Assembly: GCA_029817715.1 (NCBI GenBank)
Contig: JARUPY010000292.1
Location: 2,076,001-2,140,000, forward strand
Direction of reading: 5' to 3'
Length of the DNA: 64,000 nucleotides
Origin: Melastoma dodecandrum
Taxonomy: Eukaryota; Streptophyta; Magnoliopsida; Myrtales; Melastomataceae
In this document: in pieces, positions 43,983 to 52,393 of the stretch
Position numbering within the stretch: position 1 is the stretch's first letter
Layout of the letters: every line of letters starts with the position of its first letter
The notes under the pieces: generated by a model
What the model was told of the DNA's origin: nothing
The model's input: the letters and a program-made list of their open reading frames with translations, nothing else
Database searches by the model: none
Translations under genes and position numbers: made by a program

Positions 43983-45080
43983 TCAGCCCCCCAGCCGGGT
44001 GGCGTGCCCCATCTTGCGGCCGGGCCGGGCCTCGCCCTTGCCGTAGAGGTGGAGATGGGCTCCGGGCTCGGCGAGCAGCGCATGCCAGTCGTCGGCCTGT
44101 GCGCCGATCAGGTTGCGCATCTCGACCGGCAGGCCGCCGGTCCGGGCCGGATCGCCGAGCGGCCAGCCGCAGACCGCCCGGACGTGCTGGGCAAATTGCG
44201 AGGTCAGCGCGCCCTCGATGGTCCAGTGGCCGGAATTGTGCACCCGCGGCGCGATCTCGTTGACCACGAGGCGCTCGGCGCCATCCTCCCGCACCAGGAA
44301 CATCTCGACGGCGAGCACGCCGACATAATCGAGCGCGTCCGCGATGCGCTTGGCGATGTCGAGGGCCGCGCGGCCGGTCTCGGGCGCCAGGCCGGGGGCG
44401 GGCACCCGGGTCAGGGCCAGGATGTGGTCGCGGTGCTCGTTCTCGCACAGGTCGAAGGCCGCGAAGCTGCCGTCCCGGGCGCGGGCGCCCACCACCGAGA
44501 CCTCGCGCTCGAACGGCACGAACCCTTCGAGGATCAGCGGCGCGCCGCCGAACTCGGCGAACAGGGCGTTACGGTCGCCCTCGGCCCGCTCGCGCAGGAT
44601 GCGCTGGCCCTTGCCGTCGTAGCCGAAGCGGCGGGTCTTGAGCACGGCCGGCAGGCCGATCGCCGCGATCGCCCGGTCGAGGTCGTCCGGCGTGTCGACC
44701 GCCTGGAACGGCGCGGTCGGGATGCCGAGCCCGTTGATGAAGTCCTTCTCCGACAGGCGGTCCTGCGTGGTCGAGAGCGCCCGGGCGTTCGGGTGCAGGG
44801 GGGCGTGCGTCGCCAGGATGTCGGCGGTGGCGTGGGGGATGTTCTCGAACTCGTAGGTGACGACGTCGACGCTCCGCGCGAAATCCGCCAGCGCCTCGGC
44901 ATCGTCGTAGGCCGCGCAGGTGGTGCGGGCGGCGACGTCGAAGGCCGGGCTGTCGCGATCGGGGGCGTAGACGTGCACCTTGAGGCCGTAATTCGCCGCC
45001 GCGAGCGCGATCATGCGCCCGAGCTGCCCGCCGCCGACGATGCCGAGGGTGGAGCCGGGGCCGAGGGTCCTGTCCGTCAC
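43983..45080 (-). CDS. purK: N5-carboxyaminoimidazole ribonucleotide synthase
   Basis: 365 aa, GTG start at 45080 overlapping the purE stop by 4 bases (GTGA). ATP-grasp enzyme of purine synthesis: N-terminal [40 protein letters not shown] (ATP-grasp loop), [22 protein letters not shown], and [14 protein letters not shown]. Converts AIR, bicarbonate and ATP to N5-CAIR, which PurE then isomerises. Confidence 0.95.
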   Translation of the reverse strand: MTDRTLGPGSTLGIVGGGQLGRMIALAAANYGLKVHVYAPDRDSPAFDVAARTTCAAYDDAEALADFARSVDVVTYEFENIPHATADILATHAPLHPNARALSTTQDRLSEKDFINGLGIPTAPFQAVDTPDDLDRAIAAIGLPAVLKTRRFGYDGKGQRILRERAEGDRNALFAEFGGAPLILEGFVPFEREVSVVGARARDGSFAAFDLCENEHRDHILALTRVPAPGLAPETGRAALDIAKRIADALDYVGVLAVEMFLVREDGAERLVVNEIAPRVHNSGHWTIEGALTSQFAQHVRAVCGWPLGDPARTGGLPVEMRNLIGAQADDWHALLAEPGAHLHLYGKGEARPGRKMGHATRLGG

Positions 45081-45574
45081 GATTGTGCTTCCGTCTCCGG
45101 CCGCTCGGCCACCGACGCGGTCTGGGCCGCGCGCCACGCTTCCAGACGCTCCGCCAGGTCGGGGTCGGAGAGCGCCAGCACCGATGCGGCGAGCAACGCC
45201 GCGTTGACCGCCCCGGCCCGGCCGATCGCCAGGGTCCCCACCGGGATGCCGGCCGGCATCTGCACGATGGAGAGCAGGCTGTCCTGGCCCGAGAGCGCCT
45301 TCGATTCCACCGGCACGCCGAAGACCGGCAGCCGGGTCATCGCCGCCGCCATGCCGGGCAGGTGCGCGGCGCCGCCAGCCCCCGCGATCACGACCTTGAG
45401 GCCGGCCGTCACCGCGCCCTTGGCGAAGGCCACCAGCCGGTCCGGTGTGCGGTGGGCCGAGACGATCCGCGCGTCGTAGGGCACGGCGAGCGCGTCCAGC
45501 GTCTCGGCGGCGTGCCGCATGGTCGCCCAGTCAGACTGGCTGCCCATGATGATCGCGACCGGAGGCGACGCCAT
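45077..45574 (-). CDS. purE: N5-carboxyaminoimidazole ribonucleotide mutase
   Basis: 165 aa from ATG 45574. Signature blocks [19 protein letters not shown] (phosphate loop), [31 protein letters not shown] and [19 protein letters not shown]. Class I PurE that works with PurK encoded directly downstream. Upstream extension of 17 codons is not needed. Confidence 0.95.
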   Translation of the reverse strand: MASPPVAIIMGSQSDWATMRHAAETLDALAVPYDARIVSAHRTPDRLVAFAKGAVTAGLKVVIAGAGGAAHLPGMAAAMTRLPVFGVPVESKALSGQDSLLSIVQMPAGIPVGTLAIGRAGAVNAALLAASVLALSDPDLAERLEAWRAAQTASVAERPETEAQS

Positions 45575-45652
45575 CGTTGATCCCGGCAAAAGAGGGCGCT
45601 TACAGGCGCGGCGGCCCTGCGGCAAGGCTGCGCGGGACGGCGTCCACCGGCA

Positions 45653-45871
45653 TCAGGCGATGATGTCCGGCGTGATCGCGTCCTCGATGTGGAAGATCCG
45701 GTCGCGCAGGGTGAGCTTGCGCTTCTTCAGGCGCTGGATCTGCAGCTGATCGCCGGCGACGCTGCGCTCCAGCGCCGCGATCGCACTATCGAGATCCCGG
45801 TGCTCCTCGCGCAACCGGGCCAGCTCGGCCAGAAGCTCCGACTGCGCGTTCTCACCGGACTCGTCCGCCAT
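45653..45871 (-). CDS. DUF465 (YdcH family) protein
   Basis: 72 aa from ATG 45871 with AGGTG 5 bases upstream; an earlier in-frame ATG at 45913 would add 14 residues. A single alpha-helical hairpin: LREEHRDLDSAIAALERSVA followed by DQLQIQRLKKRKLTLRDRI, the DUF465 pattern in which the QRLKKRKL stretch is conserved. Function unknown; small cytoplasmic protein common in alphaproteobacteria. A second DUF465 gene lies divergently 173 bp away. Confidence 0.85.
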   Translation of the reverse strand: MADESGENAQSELLAELARLREEHRDLDSAIAALERSVAGDQLQIQRLKKRKLTLRDRIFHIEDAITPDIIA

Positions 45872-46044
45872 CGTCACCTGCGGGACCAAGGATCTCTCGT
45901 CGCCGGAAAGCATGCGTCACGCCCTTTCGCGGGACAAGTCGGACCGGCAAGCATTCACCAAGCTTAGCCGGAGAAAACGCTTCAACTGGTGCGGCATCCT
46001 GTGTCAGTCTCCGCATGTCGAAACGATGACAGGAGATTCGACTC

Positions 46045-46227
46045 ATGTCGCTGCAGACGCATCTGAGCCAACTCGCCCGGAAGCACGAAGCCCTCGAGCG
46101 CGAGATTCATGAAGCGATCCACAGGCCTTCGGCGAACGACCTCCACATCGCCGAACTGAAGCGACGGAAACTCCTCCTCAAGGACGAAATGAACCGGCTC
46201 CGGGGGGCCAGCGACACCCTGCACTGA
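46045..46227 (+). CDS. DUF465 (YdcH family) protein
   Basis: 60 aa. AGGAGA lies 8 bases upstream of ATG 46045. Helical hairpin LARKHEALEREIHEAIHRPS then DLHIAELKRRKLLLKDEMNR, matching DUF465 (K-RRKL-LKDE). Followed by a strong terminator. Divergent from another DUF465 gene, so the two paralogues share one 173-bp promoter region. Confidence 0.87.
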   Translation: MSLQTHLSQLARKHEALEREIHEAIHRPSANDLHIAELKRRKLLLKDEMNRLRGASDTLH

Positions 46228-46267
46228 GCCTTCGGCCGTCCGGACCGATAGCAAACCAAGACTGACA

Positions 46268-46302
46268 GCCGCCGCATCGGGAGCCCCGGTGCGGCGGTTT
46301 TT
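46268..46302 (+). terminator. Rho-independent terminator after the DUF465 gene
   Basis: GC-rich stem (GCCGCCGCATCGG paired with CCGGTGCGGCGG, one wobble/mismatch) around a short AGCC-type loop, followed by TTTTT at 46298-46302. Confidence 0.85.
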
Positions 46303-46375
46303 GCATCCGCGGCCGATCATCAAGGCACGTGCCCCTCATTCGATCTGTCCCAGGCAATTCCGGAAACCGGCGCGA

Positions 46376-47338
46376 TCACCCGCGGCGGGCGAAGCCGTCG
46401 AGGGCGCGCCGCATCGCGGCGTTCATCTCCGGACCGCCATGCCCCTCCGGCTCGACGACATGCAGCTGGCTTGCTGGCCAGAGGCGAGACAGTGTCCAGG
46501 GCGTCAGGACCGGACTGCTGATATCGCGTCGGCCGTGGACCAAGACCCCCGGGATGTTATGCAGCCGGTCCATGCAATCGATGATCTTGGACTTTCCGCG
46601 CAGGAAACCGTCGTTCGACCAGTACCGCGTCACGAGGGTAGCGAAGACTGTCGCAGTCTCAGGATTCGGAAAGGCGAGCGGTCCGCAGCCGGGACTGAGG
46701 GACAGGTGCGCATTTTCCCAATCGCACCAAGCGCGGGTGGCCTGTGCGCGATCCGCCACGCTGCCAGTCGAAAGGCGGCGTGCATAGGCTTCAATGACGC
46801 GTTCGCCCTCACGGCATGCCGAAACAGCCTTGAAGCGATGCCACGCTTCGGGAAAGATCCGGCCGATACCTTCAGTGATCCAGTCCACCTCCGCGCGGCT
46901 GGTGGTGGTGACGGCGCCGAGAACCAGCTCGGTGACAACCTCCGGATGAGATTGTGCGTAAGCGAGCGCCAAGGTTGTCCCCCAAGACGCACCCGCGACC
47001 AGCCATCGGGATATGCCCAGGTGACATCGGACCGCCTCAATATCGCCGATCAGGACAGGCGTCGTGTTCTCGTGGATGCAGTCCAAAGCTTCGATGACCA
47101 GGGGCCTGCTGCGCCCGCAGCCGCGTTGATCGATGTAGACGAGGCGATACAGCCTCGGATCGAACAACCGCCTGTAGCCTCCGGAACGCGCTGGGGAGCC
47201 GGGTCCACCGTGGAGGAAGAGCGCGGGCTTGGCGTCGGGATGACCCGAGACCTCCCAATAGATGAGATGACCACAGGCAACGCTAAGGTGCCCCGCTTCG
47301 AAACCATCGGTCCGAGCCTCATCCGGCGAACGCCCCAT
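46376..47338 (-). CDS. pip: Proline iminopeptidase-like alpha/beta-hydrolase
   Basis: 320 aa from ATG 47338 (GGGA 8 bases upstream); in-frame ATGs at 47377 and 47428 are alternatives. Family S33: GHLIYWEVSGHPDAKPALFL, oxyanion HGGPGSP, VYIDQRGCGRS, nucleophile GASWGTTLALAYAQSHPE, and C-terminal VHGRRDISSP with Asp and EPEGHGG with His. Removes N-terminal proline from small peptides. GC is lower than its neighbours (35 of 60 bases, 58%, at 46561-46620), which suggests recent acquisition or relaxed codon use. Confidence 0.85.
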   Translation of the reverse strand: MGRSPDEARTDGFEAGHLSVACGHLIYWEVSGHPDAKPALFLHGGPGSPARSGGYRRLFDPRLYRLVYIDQRGCGRSRPLVIEALDCIHENTTPVLIGDIEAVRCHLGISRWLVAGASWGTTLALAYAQSHPEVVTELVLGAVTTTSRAEVDWITEGIGRIFPEAWHRFKAVSACREGERVIEAYARRLSTGSVADRAQATRAWCDWENAHLSLSPGCGPLAFPNPETATVFATLVTRYWSNDGFLRGKSKIIDCMDRLHNIPGVLVHGRRDISSPVLTPWTLSRLWPASQLHVVEPEGHGGPEMNAAMRRALDGFARRG

Positions 47339-47517
47339 CACTGCATCCCATCGACTCAGGATCGCGCTGCTCTCCATGCGGAAGGCAGCGTTCTCCGTCA
47401 CCAGCGAAGCTTCAAGAGGCAGCCGCATCGCCCCATAACCGGGCCTCGCCCCCGCGCGAGAATACGCTAATCTGGCCCCCACCGCCGGAGAGCGGCCCGT
47501 GGGGAAACGCCGAACCG

Positions 47518-49443
47518 ATGACGAACGCCAGCCTTCCGGGCCGCTATCCGGAGATCTACGAAACGGCCCTGCGCGATCCGGAGGCGTTCTGGCTCGACGC
47601 GGCCCGGGCGATCGACTGGGCGCAGGCGCCCACCCAAGCCTTCGCGCCGGAATCCGGCCCCTACGGCCGCTGGTTCCCGGACGGGTCGCTCAACGCCTGC
47701 CACAACGCGGTCGACCGCCACGCCGACGGCCCGCGGGCGGAGCAGGTGGCGATCCGCTACGATTCCCCCGTCACCGGCACGAAGCGCAGCATCACCTACC
47801 GGGCGTTGCGCGACGACGTCTCGACGCTGGCCGCGGTCCTGGCCGGGCTCGGTGTCGGCAAGGGCGACCGGGTGATCCTCTACATGCCGATGGTGCCCGA
47901 GGCCCTGTTCGGCATGCTGGCCTGCGCGCGGCTCGGCGCGGTCCATTCCGTGGTGTTCGGCGGCTTCGCGGCGAACGAGCTGGCGGTGCGGATCGAGGAC
48001 GCGGCGCCGAAGGTTGTGCTCGCCGCCTCCTGCGGGATCGAGCCGAATCGCGTCGTCGCCTACAAGCCGCTGCTGGATGCGGCGATCGACGCCTCGCACC
48101 ACAAGCCGGAGGCCTGCCTGATCCTCCAGCGCCCGCAGGGCCCCGCGACACTCGTACCGGGGCGGGACCGCGACTGGGCCGGGGCCGTGGCGGACGCCGC
48201 GGCGGCGGGGGAGCGGACGGCGTGCGTGCCGGTCGCCGCCACCGACCCGCTCTACATCCTCTACACCTCCGGCACGACCGGGAAGCCCAAGGGCGTCGTC
48301 CGCGATACGGGCGGCTACCTCGTGGCGCTGGCGTGGTCGATGCCCAATCTCTACGGCGTGCAGCCCGGCGAGACCTATTTCTGCGCCTCCGACATCGGCT
48401 GGGTCGTCGGGCATTCCTACATCGTCTACGCGCCGCTCCTGCACGGCTGCACGACCGTGTTGTACGAGGGCAAGCCCGTCGGCACCCCGGATGCCGGCGC
48501 CTTCTGGCGGGTGGTCTCCGAATACGGGGTCGTGTGCCTGTTCACGGCGCCGACCGCGCTGCGGGCCATCAAGAAGGAGGATTCCCCCGGCGCCCGGATC
48601 GCCGATTACGACCTGTCGGCCTTCCGCAGCCTGTTCCTGGCCGGCGAGCGCGCGGATCCGGATTCGGTCGCCTGGGCCGAGCGGGTGCTGAACCGGCCGG
48701 TCGTCGACCATTGGTGGCAGACCGAGACCGGCTGGCCGATCGCCGGCAACCCGATGGGCCTCGGCCTGCTGCCGGTGAAGCACGGCAGCACCTGCGTGCC
48801 GATGCCGGGCTACCGGGTCGCGGTGCTGGACGAGGGCGGCAAGCCGGTCCCGGCCGGCACAATGGGCACCATCGCGATCCGCCTGCCCCTGCCGCCCGGC
48901 TGCCTGCCGACCCTCTGGGGCTCGGACGAGCGGATGAAGGCGAGCTACCTCGCCACCTTCCCGGGCTACTACGACACCTCGGATGCCGGGGTGATCGATG
49001 CGGACGGCTACATCACGGTCCTGGGGCGGACCGACGACATCATCAACGTGGCGGGCCATCGGCTCTCCACCGGCGGCATGGAGGCGGTGCTGGCCGGCCA
49101 TCCGAACGTGGCCGAATGCGCGGTGATCGGCATCCGCGATGCCCTGAAGGGGGAGGTCCCCTGCGGCTTCGTGGTGCTGAAGGCCGGCGTCGAGCGGTCG
49201 ACCGAGGCGATCGAGAAGGAACTGGTCGCCAAGGTGCGCGACGAGATCGGCCCGGTGGCGGCTTTCAAGCTGGCGCTCACCGTGCCGCGGCTGCCGAAGA
49301 CGCGCTCGGGCAAGATCCTGCGCGCCACCATGAAGCGCATCGCCGACCACGAACCGTGGACGATGCCGGCCACGATCGACGACGCCACGGCCCTCGACGA
49401 GATCGGCGAGAGCCTGAAGGAGCGGGGGATCGGGGCGGTCTGA
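47518..49443 (+). CDS. prpE: Propionyl-CoA synthetase
   Basis: 641 aa AMP-forming acyl-CoA synthetase of the acetate/propionate type. Blocks: YPEIYETALRDPEAFW start, WFPDGSLNACHNAVDRH, P-loop YTSGTTGKPKGVVRDTGGY, ASDIGWVVGHSYIVYAPLL, DHWWQTETGWPI and hinge GRTDDIINVAGHRLSTGGME, with catalytic Lys in KTRSGKILRATMK. The VVRDTGG after the P-loop and the length favour PrpE over acetyl-CoA synthetase. Provides propionyl-CoA for methylmalonyl-CoA or methylcitrate routes. Single gene, divergent from pip. Confidence 0.9.
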   Translation: MTNASLPGRYPEIYETALRDPEAFWLDAARAIDWAQAPTQAFAPESGPYGRWFPDGSLNACHNAVDRHADGPRAEQVAIRYDSPVTGTKRSITYRALRDDVSTLAAVLAGLGVGKGDRVILYMPMVPEALFGMLACARLGAVHSVVFGGFAANELAVRIEDAAPKVVLAASCGIEPNRVVAYKPLLDAAIDASHHKPEACLILQRPQGPATLVPGRDRDWAGAVADAAAAGERTACVPVAATDPLYILYTSGTTGKPKGVVRDTGGYLVALAWSMPNLYGVQPGETYFCASDIGWVVGHSYIVYAPLLHGCTTVLYEGKPVGTPDAGAFWRVVSEYGVVCLFTAPTALRAIKKEDSPGARIADYDLSAFRSLFLAGERADPDSVAWAERVLNRPVVDHWWQTETGWPIAGNPMGLGLLPVKHGSTCVPMPGYRVAVLDEGGKPVPAGTMGTIAIRLPLPPGCLPTLWGSDERMKASYLATFPGYYDTSDAGVIDADGYITVLGRTDDIINVAGHRLSTGGMEAVLAGHPNVAECAVIGIRDALKGEVPCGFVVLKAGVERSTEAIEKELVAKVRDEIGPVAAFKLALTVPRLPKTRSGKILRATMKRIADHEPWTMPATIDDATALDEIGESLKERGIGAV

Positions 49444-49499
49444 GGCGCGGACGAGACCGCGTTTCCCATCGGGCCCACCGGACACACCGGCGCCACGCC

Positions 49500-49590
49500 C
49501 GTCTTTGCGAGCCGAGCGAAGCAACCCGGCAGTGCCACGCCCGCGGAGGCCGCGCTGCCCTGGATCACTGCGCTGCGCGCGTGATGACGG
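49500..49590. repeat. Dispersed palindromic repeat, family A copy 8
   Basis: Left arm TTTGCGAGCCGAGCGAAGCA, right arm CTGGATCACTGCGCTGCGCG ending TGATGACGG. It lies downstream of prpE. Confidence 0.75.
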
Positions 49591-49680
49591 TCGCGCGACG
49601 GACGGGCTTCGGGCGGCCGCACCGTTCGCGTGGCACCCTCCACCCACCCTTGTAACATTCCAGCCCATTCCCATCTTCAG

Positions 49681-49698
49681 ACCATCCATTGGGATGGT
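49681..49698. promoter_or_regulatory. Inverted repeat upstream of the RHH regulator gene
   Basis: ACCATCC (49681-49687) and GGATGGT (49692-49698) separated by ATTG, ending 14 bases before the start of the ribbon-helix-helix gene. Such short palindromes are typical RHH operators, so autoregulation is plausible. Confidence 0.5.
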
Positions 49699-49712
49699 TT
49701 GGAGCTGGCGCC

Positions 49713-50132
49713 ATGGCCGACAACGTTCACGATCTCCGGCCGAAGGTGCCCGACAGCGAGAAGATCACGGTCAATCTCGGCTTCGTCGATCTCGGCCGCG
49801 TCGACCTGATGGTCCGGGACGGCTTCTACGCCAACCGGGCCGACTTCATCCGCACCGCCGTGCGCAACCAGCTCGACCGCCAGGAGGAGGCGGTCCGGCA
49901 TTCGGTGGCGCGACGCCAGCTCCGCCTCGGCCTGTCCCACTATGCGCGGGCGGATCTCGAGGCGGCCCGGGATGCCGGCATGCCGCTGCACATCCAGGTC
50001 CTCGGCCTCGCCACCGTGGCGGGCGACGTCACGCCGGAACTGGCCCGCGCCGCCATCGCCACCGTGGAGGTCCTCGGCACCTTCCAGGCGAGCCGCGCCG
50101 TGAAGGCCGCCCTGGCCGACCGCATCGTCTGA
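49713..50132 (+). CDS. CopG-type ribbon-helix-helix transcriptional regulator
   Basis: 139 aa from ATG 49713 with GGAG 8 bases upstream. The N-terminal RHH segment is KITVNLGFVDLGRVDLMVRD followed by GFYANRADFIRTAVRNQLDR, the classic strand-helix-helix of CopG/MetJ proteins. The C-terminal half (HIQVLGLATVAGDVTPELAR) is an extra domain of unknown ligand. It is encoded 58 bp before a PHB-depolymerase-type esterase gene on the same strand, and may control it. Confidence 0.82.
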   Translation: MADNVHDLRPKVPDSEKITVNLGFVDLGRVDLMVRDGFYANRADFIRTAVRNQLDRQEEAVRHSVARRQLRLGLSHYARADLEAARDAGMPLHIQVLGLATVAGDVTPELARAAIATVEVLGTFQASRAVKAALADRIV

Positions 50133-50190
50133 TCGTCCCCGCCCTGGTCGTGCTCCGGCCGGATCGACGCCCCGTTCAAGGATCCCCCCA

Positions 50191-51456
50191 ATGTTCCGCT
50201 TCCCCCACTTCGACCCCGCGAAGCTCGATCTCTCCGCCCTCGGACTGCCGCGCCTCGATCCCCGCACCCTCGACGCGTTGAAGGCGCGCGGGGCCGGTGC
50301 AGAAGACCGCGCCGCCCGGATGCGGGACGCGATGGCGCGGTTCCGTCAGGCGCAGGAGGCTGCCGTCGCGCAGTGGGCCGAGGCGCACCGCGGCAGTGGC
50401 GACCGGCCCGACACCGGCGACCACGATGGGCCGACCCTCGACATGGAGGCGCCCAGGACGGCCGGCGGTGCCTGGACGGCCCCGAACCATGACGGCGGTC
50501 CGGAGCCGACGAGCCCCGATCTGGCCGCGATGATGCGCGCCCTGCGCGCGCATCTTCCCAAGACCGCGCCGGCGGGCCGCGGGACCGTCGCGGTTCCGCC
50601 CGGCGCGCGGTTCGAGGAGCGGGTGTTCACGGGGGGCGCCGGCAGCCGGCGCTGCAAGGTCTACGTGCCGAGCTGCGCGCGAGACCAAGCACTGCCCCTC
50701 GTGGTGATGCTGCACGGCTGCACCCAGAACCCCGACGATTTCGCCGCCGGGACGCAGATGAACGCGCTCGCCGAGGAACAGACCTTCCTCGTCGCCTACC
50801 CGGAACAGCCGCAATCGGCCAACATGCAGCGCTGCTGGAACTGGTACGCGGCGGAGGACCAGGGTCGCGAGGGCGGCGAGCCTGCGTTGATCGCCGGCAT
50901 CGCCCGCGCGGTCGTCTCGGAATTCTCCGCCGATGCCGGCCGGGTCTACGCGGCGGGTCTCTCGGCCGGCGGCGCCGCGGCGGCGATCCTGGCGGCAACC
51001 TATCCGGACCTGTTCGCGGCGGTCGGAATCCATTCCGGACTGGCCTGCGGGGCCGCCCGCGACCTGCCGGGCGCCCTCGCGGCGATGAAGGGGCAGGCCG
51101 GGCCCGCCCGGACCAATCCCCGGGCGGTGCCCACCATCGTGTTCCACGGCGAGGGCGACCGCACCGTCCATCCCGCCAACGGCGATCAGGTGGCCGCGCA
51201 GGCGGCGCCAGCCTCGGGCCTCGCCGACACGCTCACCCGGGGCACGAGCCCGGGGGGCATCGCCTATACCCGCACGGTGCGGGCGGACGCGTCGGGCACG
51301 CCGGTGCTGGAGCAGTGGGTCCTGCACGGGGCCGGGCATGCGTGGTCGGGCGGAGACCCGGAGGGCTCCTACACCGATCCCCGCGGCCCGGATGCCAGCC
51401 GCGCGATGATCCGCTTCTTCCTGGCGCAGGGAACGGCTCCGGCGCCGGGAGCCTGA
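50191..51456 (+). CDS. PHB depolymerase family esterase
   Basis: 421 aa. The catalytic domain (about 150-415) is the polyhydroxybutyrate depolymerase/feruloyl esterase type: VVMLHGCTQNPDDFAAGTQM oxyanion region, nucleophile GLSAGGAAAA, Asp in FHGEGDRTVHPAN, and His in LHGAGHAWSGG. The first 120 residues are a hydrophilic, Asp/Pro-rich region (starting FRFPHFDPAKLDLSALGLPR) with no signal peptide, so the enzyme may be intracellular. No substrate-binding or type II catalytic module. Confidence 0.87.
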   Translation: MFRFPHFDPAKLDLSALGLPRLDPRTLDALKARGAGAEDRAARMRDAMARFRQAQEAAVAQWAEAHRGSGDRPDTGDHDGPTLDMEAPRTAGGAWTAPNHDGGPEPTSPDLAAMMRALRAHLPKTAPAGRGTVAVPPGARFEERVFTGGAGSRRCKVYVPSCARDQALPLVVMLHGCTQNPDDFAAGTQMNALAEEQTFLVAYPEQPQSANMQRCWNWYAAEDQGREGGEPALIAGIARAVVSEFSADAGRVYAAGLSAGGAAAAILAATYPDLFAAVGIHSGLACGAARDLPGALAAMKGQAGPARTNPRAVPTIVFHGEGDRTVHPANGDQVAAQAAPASGLADTLTRGTSPGGIAYTRTVRADASGTPVLEQWVLHGAGHAWSGGDPEGSYTDPRGPDASRAMIRFFLAQGTAPAPGA

Positions 51457-51526
51457 GGACCGTCGGCACTGCGGCCTGCGCGGTGCGGGTCAAACGCCGC
51501 CGGACGGTGTTCCGGTCGATCCCACC

Positions 51527-51650
51527 CTGCCACCTCATCCTGAGGCCGTCGCGTCGGCGGGCCTCGAAGGAGAGATCCAGAAGCCGCGGCGGCTTCTGGA
51601 GAGCGTCTTCGAGGCCTGCGCTCTGGCCCTTCAAGATGAGGGCGCGGGTG
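51527..51650. repeat. Palindromic intergenic repeat, family C
   Basis: Inverted structure with outer arms CACCTCATCCTGAGG and CTTCAAGATGAGGGCG, middle arms GGGCCTCGAAGGAG and GTCTTCGAGGCC, and an inner AGAAGCC / GGCTTCT stem. This layout is well known to me from rhizobial and Methylobacterium genomes; only one copy is in this window. It fills much of the 279-bp gap. Confidence 0.6.
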
Positions 51651-51735
51651 GGATCGCCGGCCCGCGTGTTTCGGCCGGTGCCTTTCGCGGCCGGCGATGT
51701 GGCCGCAAAGCCGCCAGGATGACGTCAGGCCCGTA

Positions 51736-52203
51736 TCACTCCACGTCCGGCCCGTCGGCATCCTCGTCCAGGTCGGCGGGGGCCGACCGGTCGAGGGACG
51801 GTGCGTAAGTCTCCGGCGACGGGTTCGCGGTCACCGCGGCCGGCATGCTCCGCGCGTTGGGCTCGGACGGGATCAGGGTCGCGGTCGCTGCGATCAGGCC
51901 GGCCATCGAGCGCAGCTTCTCGGGCTGGCGCGGATCGCGGGCGATCAGCGCCGCATCCTGCTGCAGGCGCAGGTTGCAGGCCTCCGAGGGAAGCCCACCC
52001 GCCGGCGTGCAGGCATCATGGCGCGCGCAGGCCGCATCGAGGGCGTCGATCGGCGGGAGCGGGGCGTTGTTGCCCGGGCCGCAATAATTGCCGTGGATCA
52101 GGATCTTGGGTCCGCCGAAGGCGGCGGGCTGGGCCTGTGACGGCGCCGCGAGGGCAGCGTAGCCGGCGGCGAGGAGGAGCGGGGCGGCAAGTCTCGTGAG
52201 CAT
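51736..52203 (-). CDS. Secreted protein with phospholipase A2-like motif
   Basis: 155 aa. GAGG lies 8 bases upstream of ATG 52203. Signal peptide ending APSQA/QP at about residue 24. The mature protein has HGNYCGPGNNAPLPPIDALD followed by AACARHDACT, i.e. the calcium loop Y-C-G-x-G and the C-x-x-H-D-x-C catalytic His-Asp of the phospholipase A2 fold, then a Cys in EACNLRLQ. The C-terminal 50 residues are Pro/Ser/Asp-rich and disordered. Could be a prokaryotic PLA2 or a catalytically different member of that fold. Confidence 0.75.
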   Translation of the reverse strand: MLTRLAAPLLLAAGYAALAAPSQAQPAAFGGPKILIHGNYCGPGNNAPLPPIDALDAACARHDACTPAGGLPSEACNLRLQQDAALIARDPRQPEKLRSMAGLIAATATLIPSEPNARSMPAAVTANPSPETYAPSLDRSAPADLDEDADGPDVE

Positions 52204-52393
52204 TGTATCGACCTCATGCGATCTCGCCCCCTCAGGCGGTTCGCGTCGGTCGCCGCGACAGGGCGACAGCGCAAAAAACGGCCGGCCGCCATCGCAAGTT
52301 CCCAAACCGACCCGCGCAGGGCTGACCTGCCGCACCACGCTGGCGGTCGGGCCGATCCTGCGCCAGATTGACGGCAGCCTGCTGGAGCCGTCC

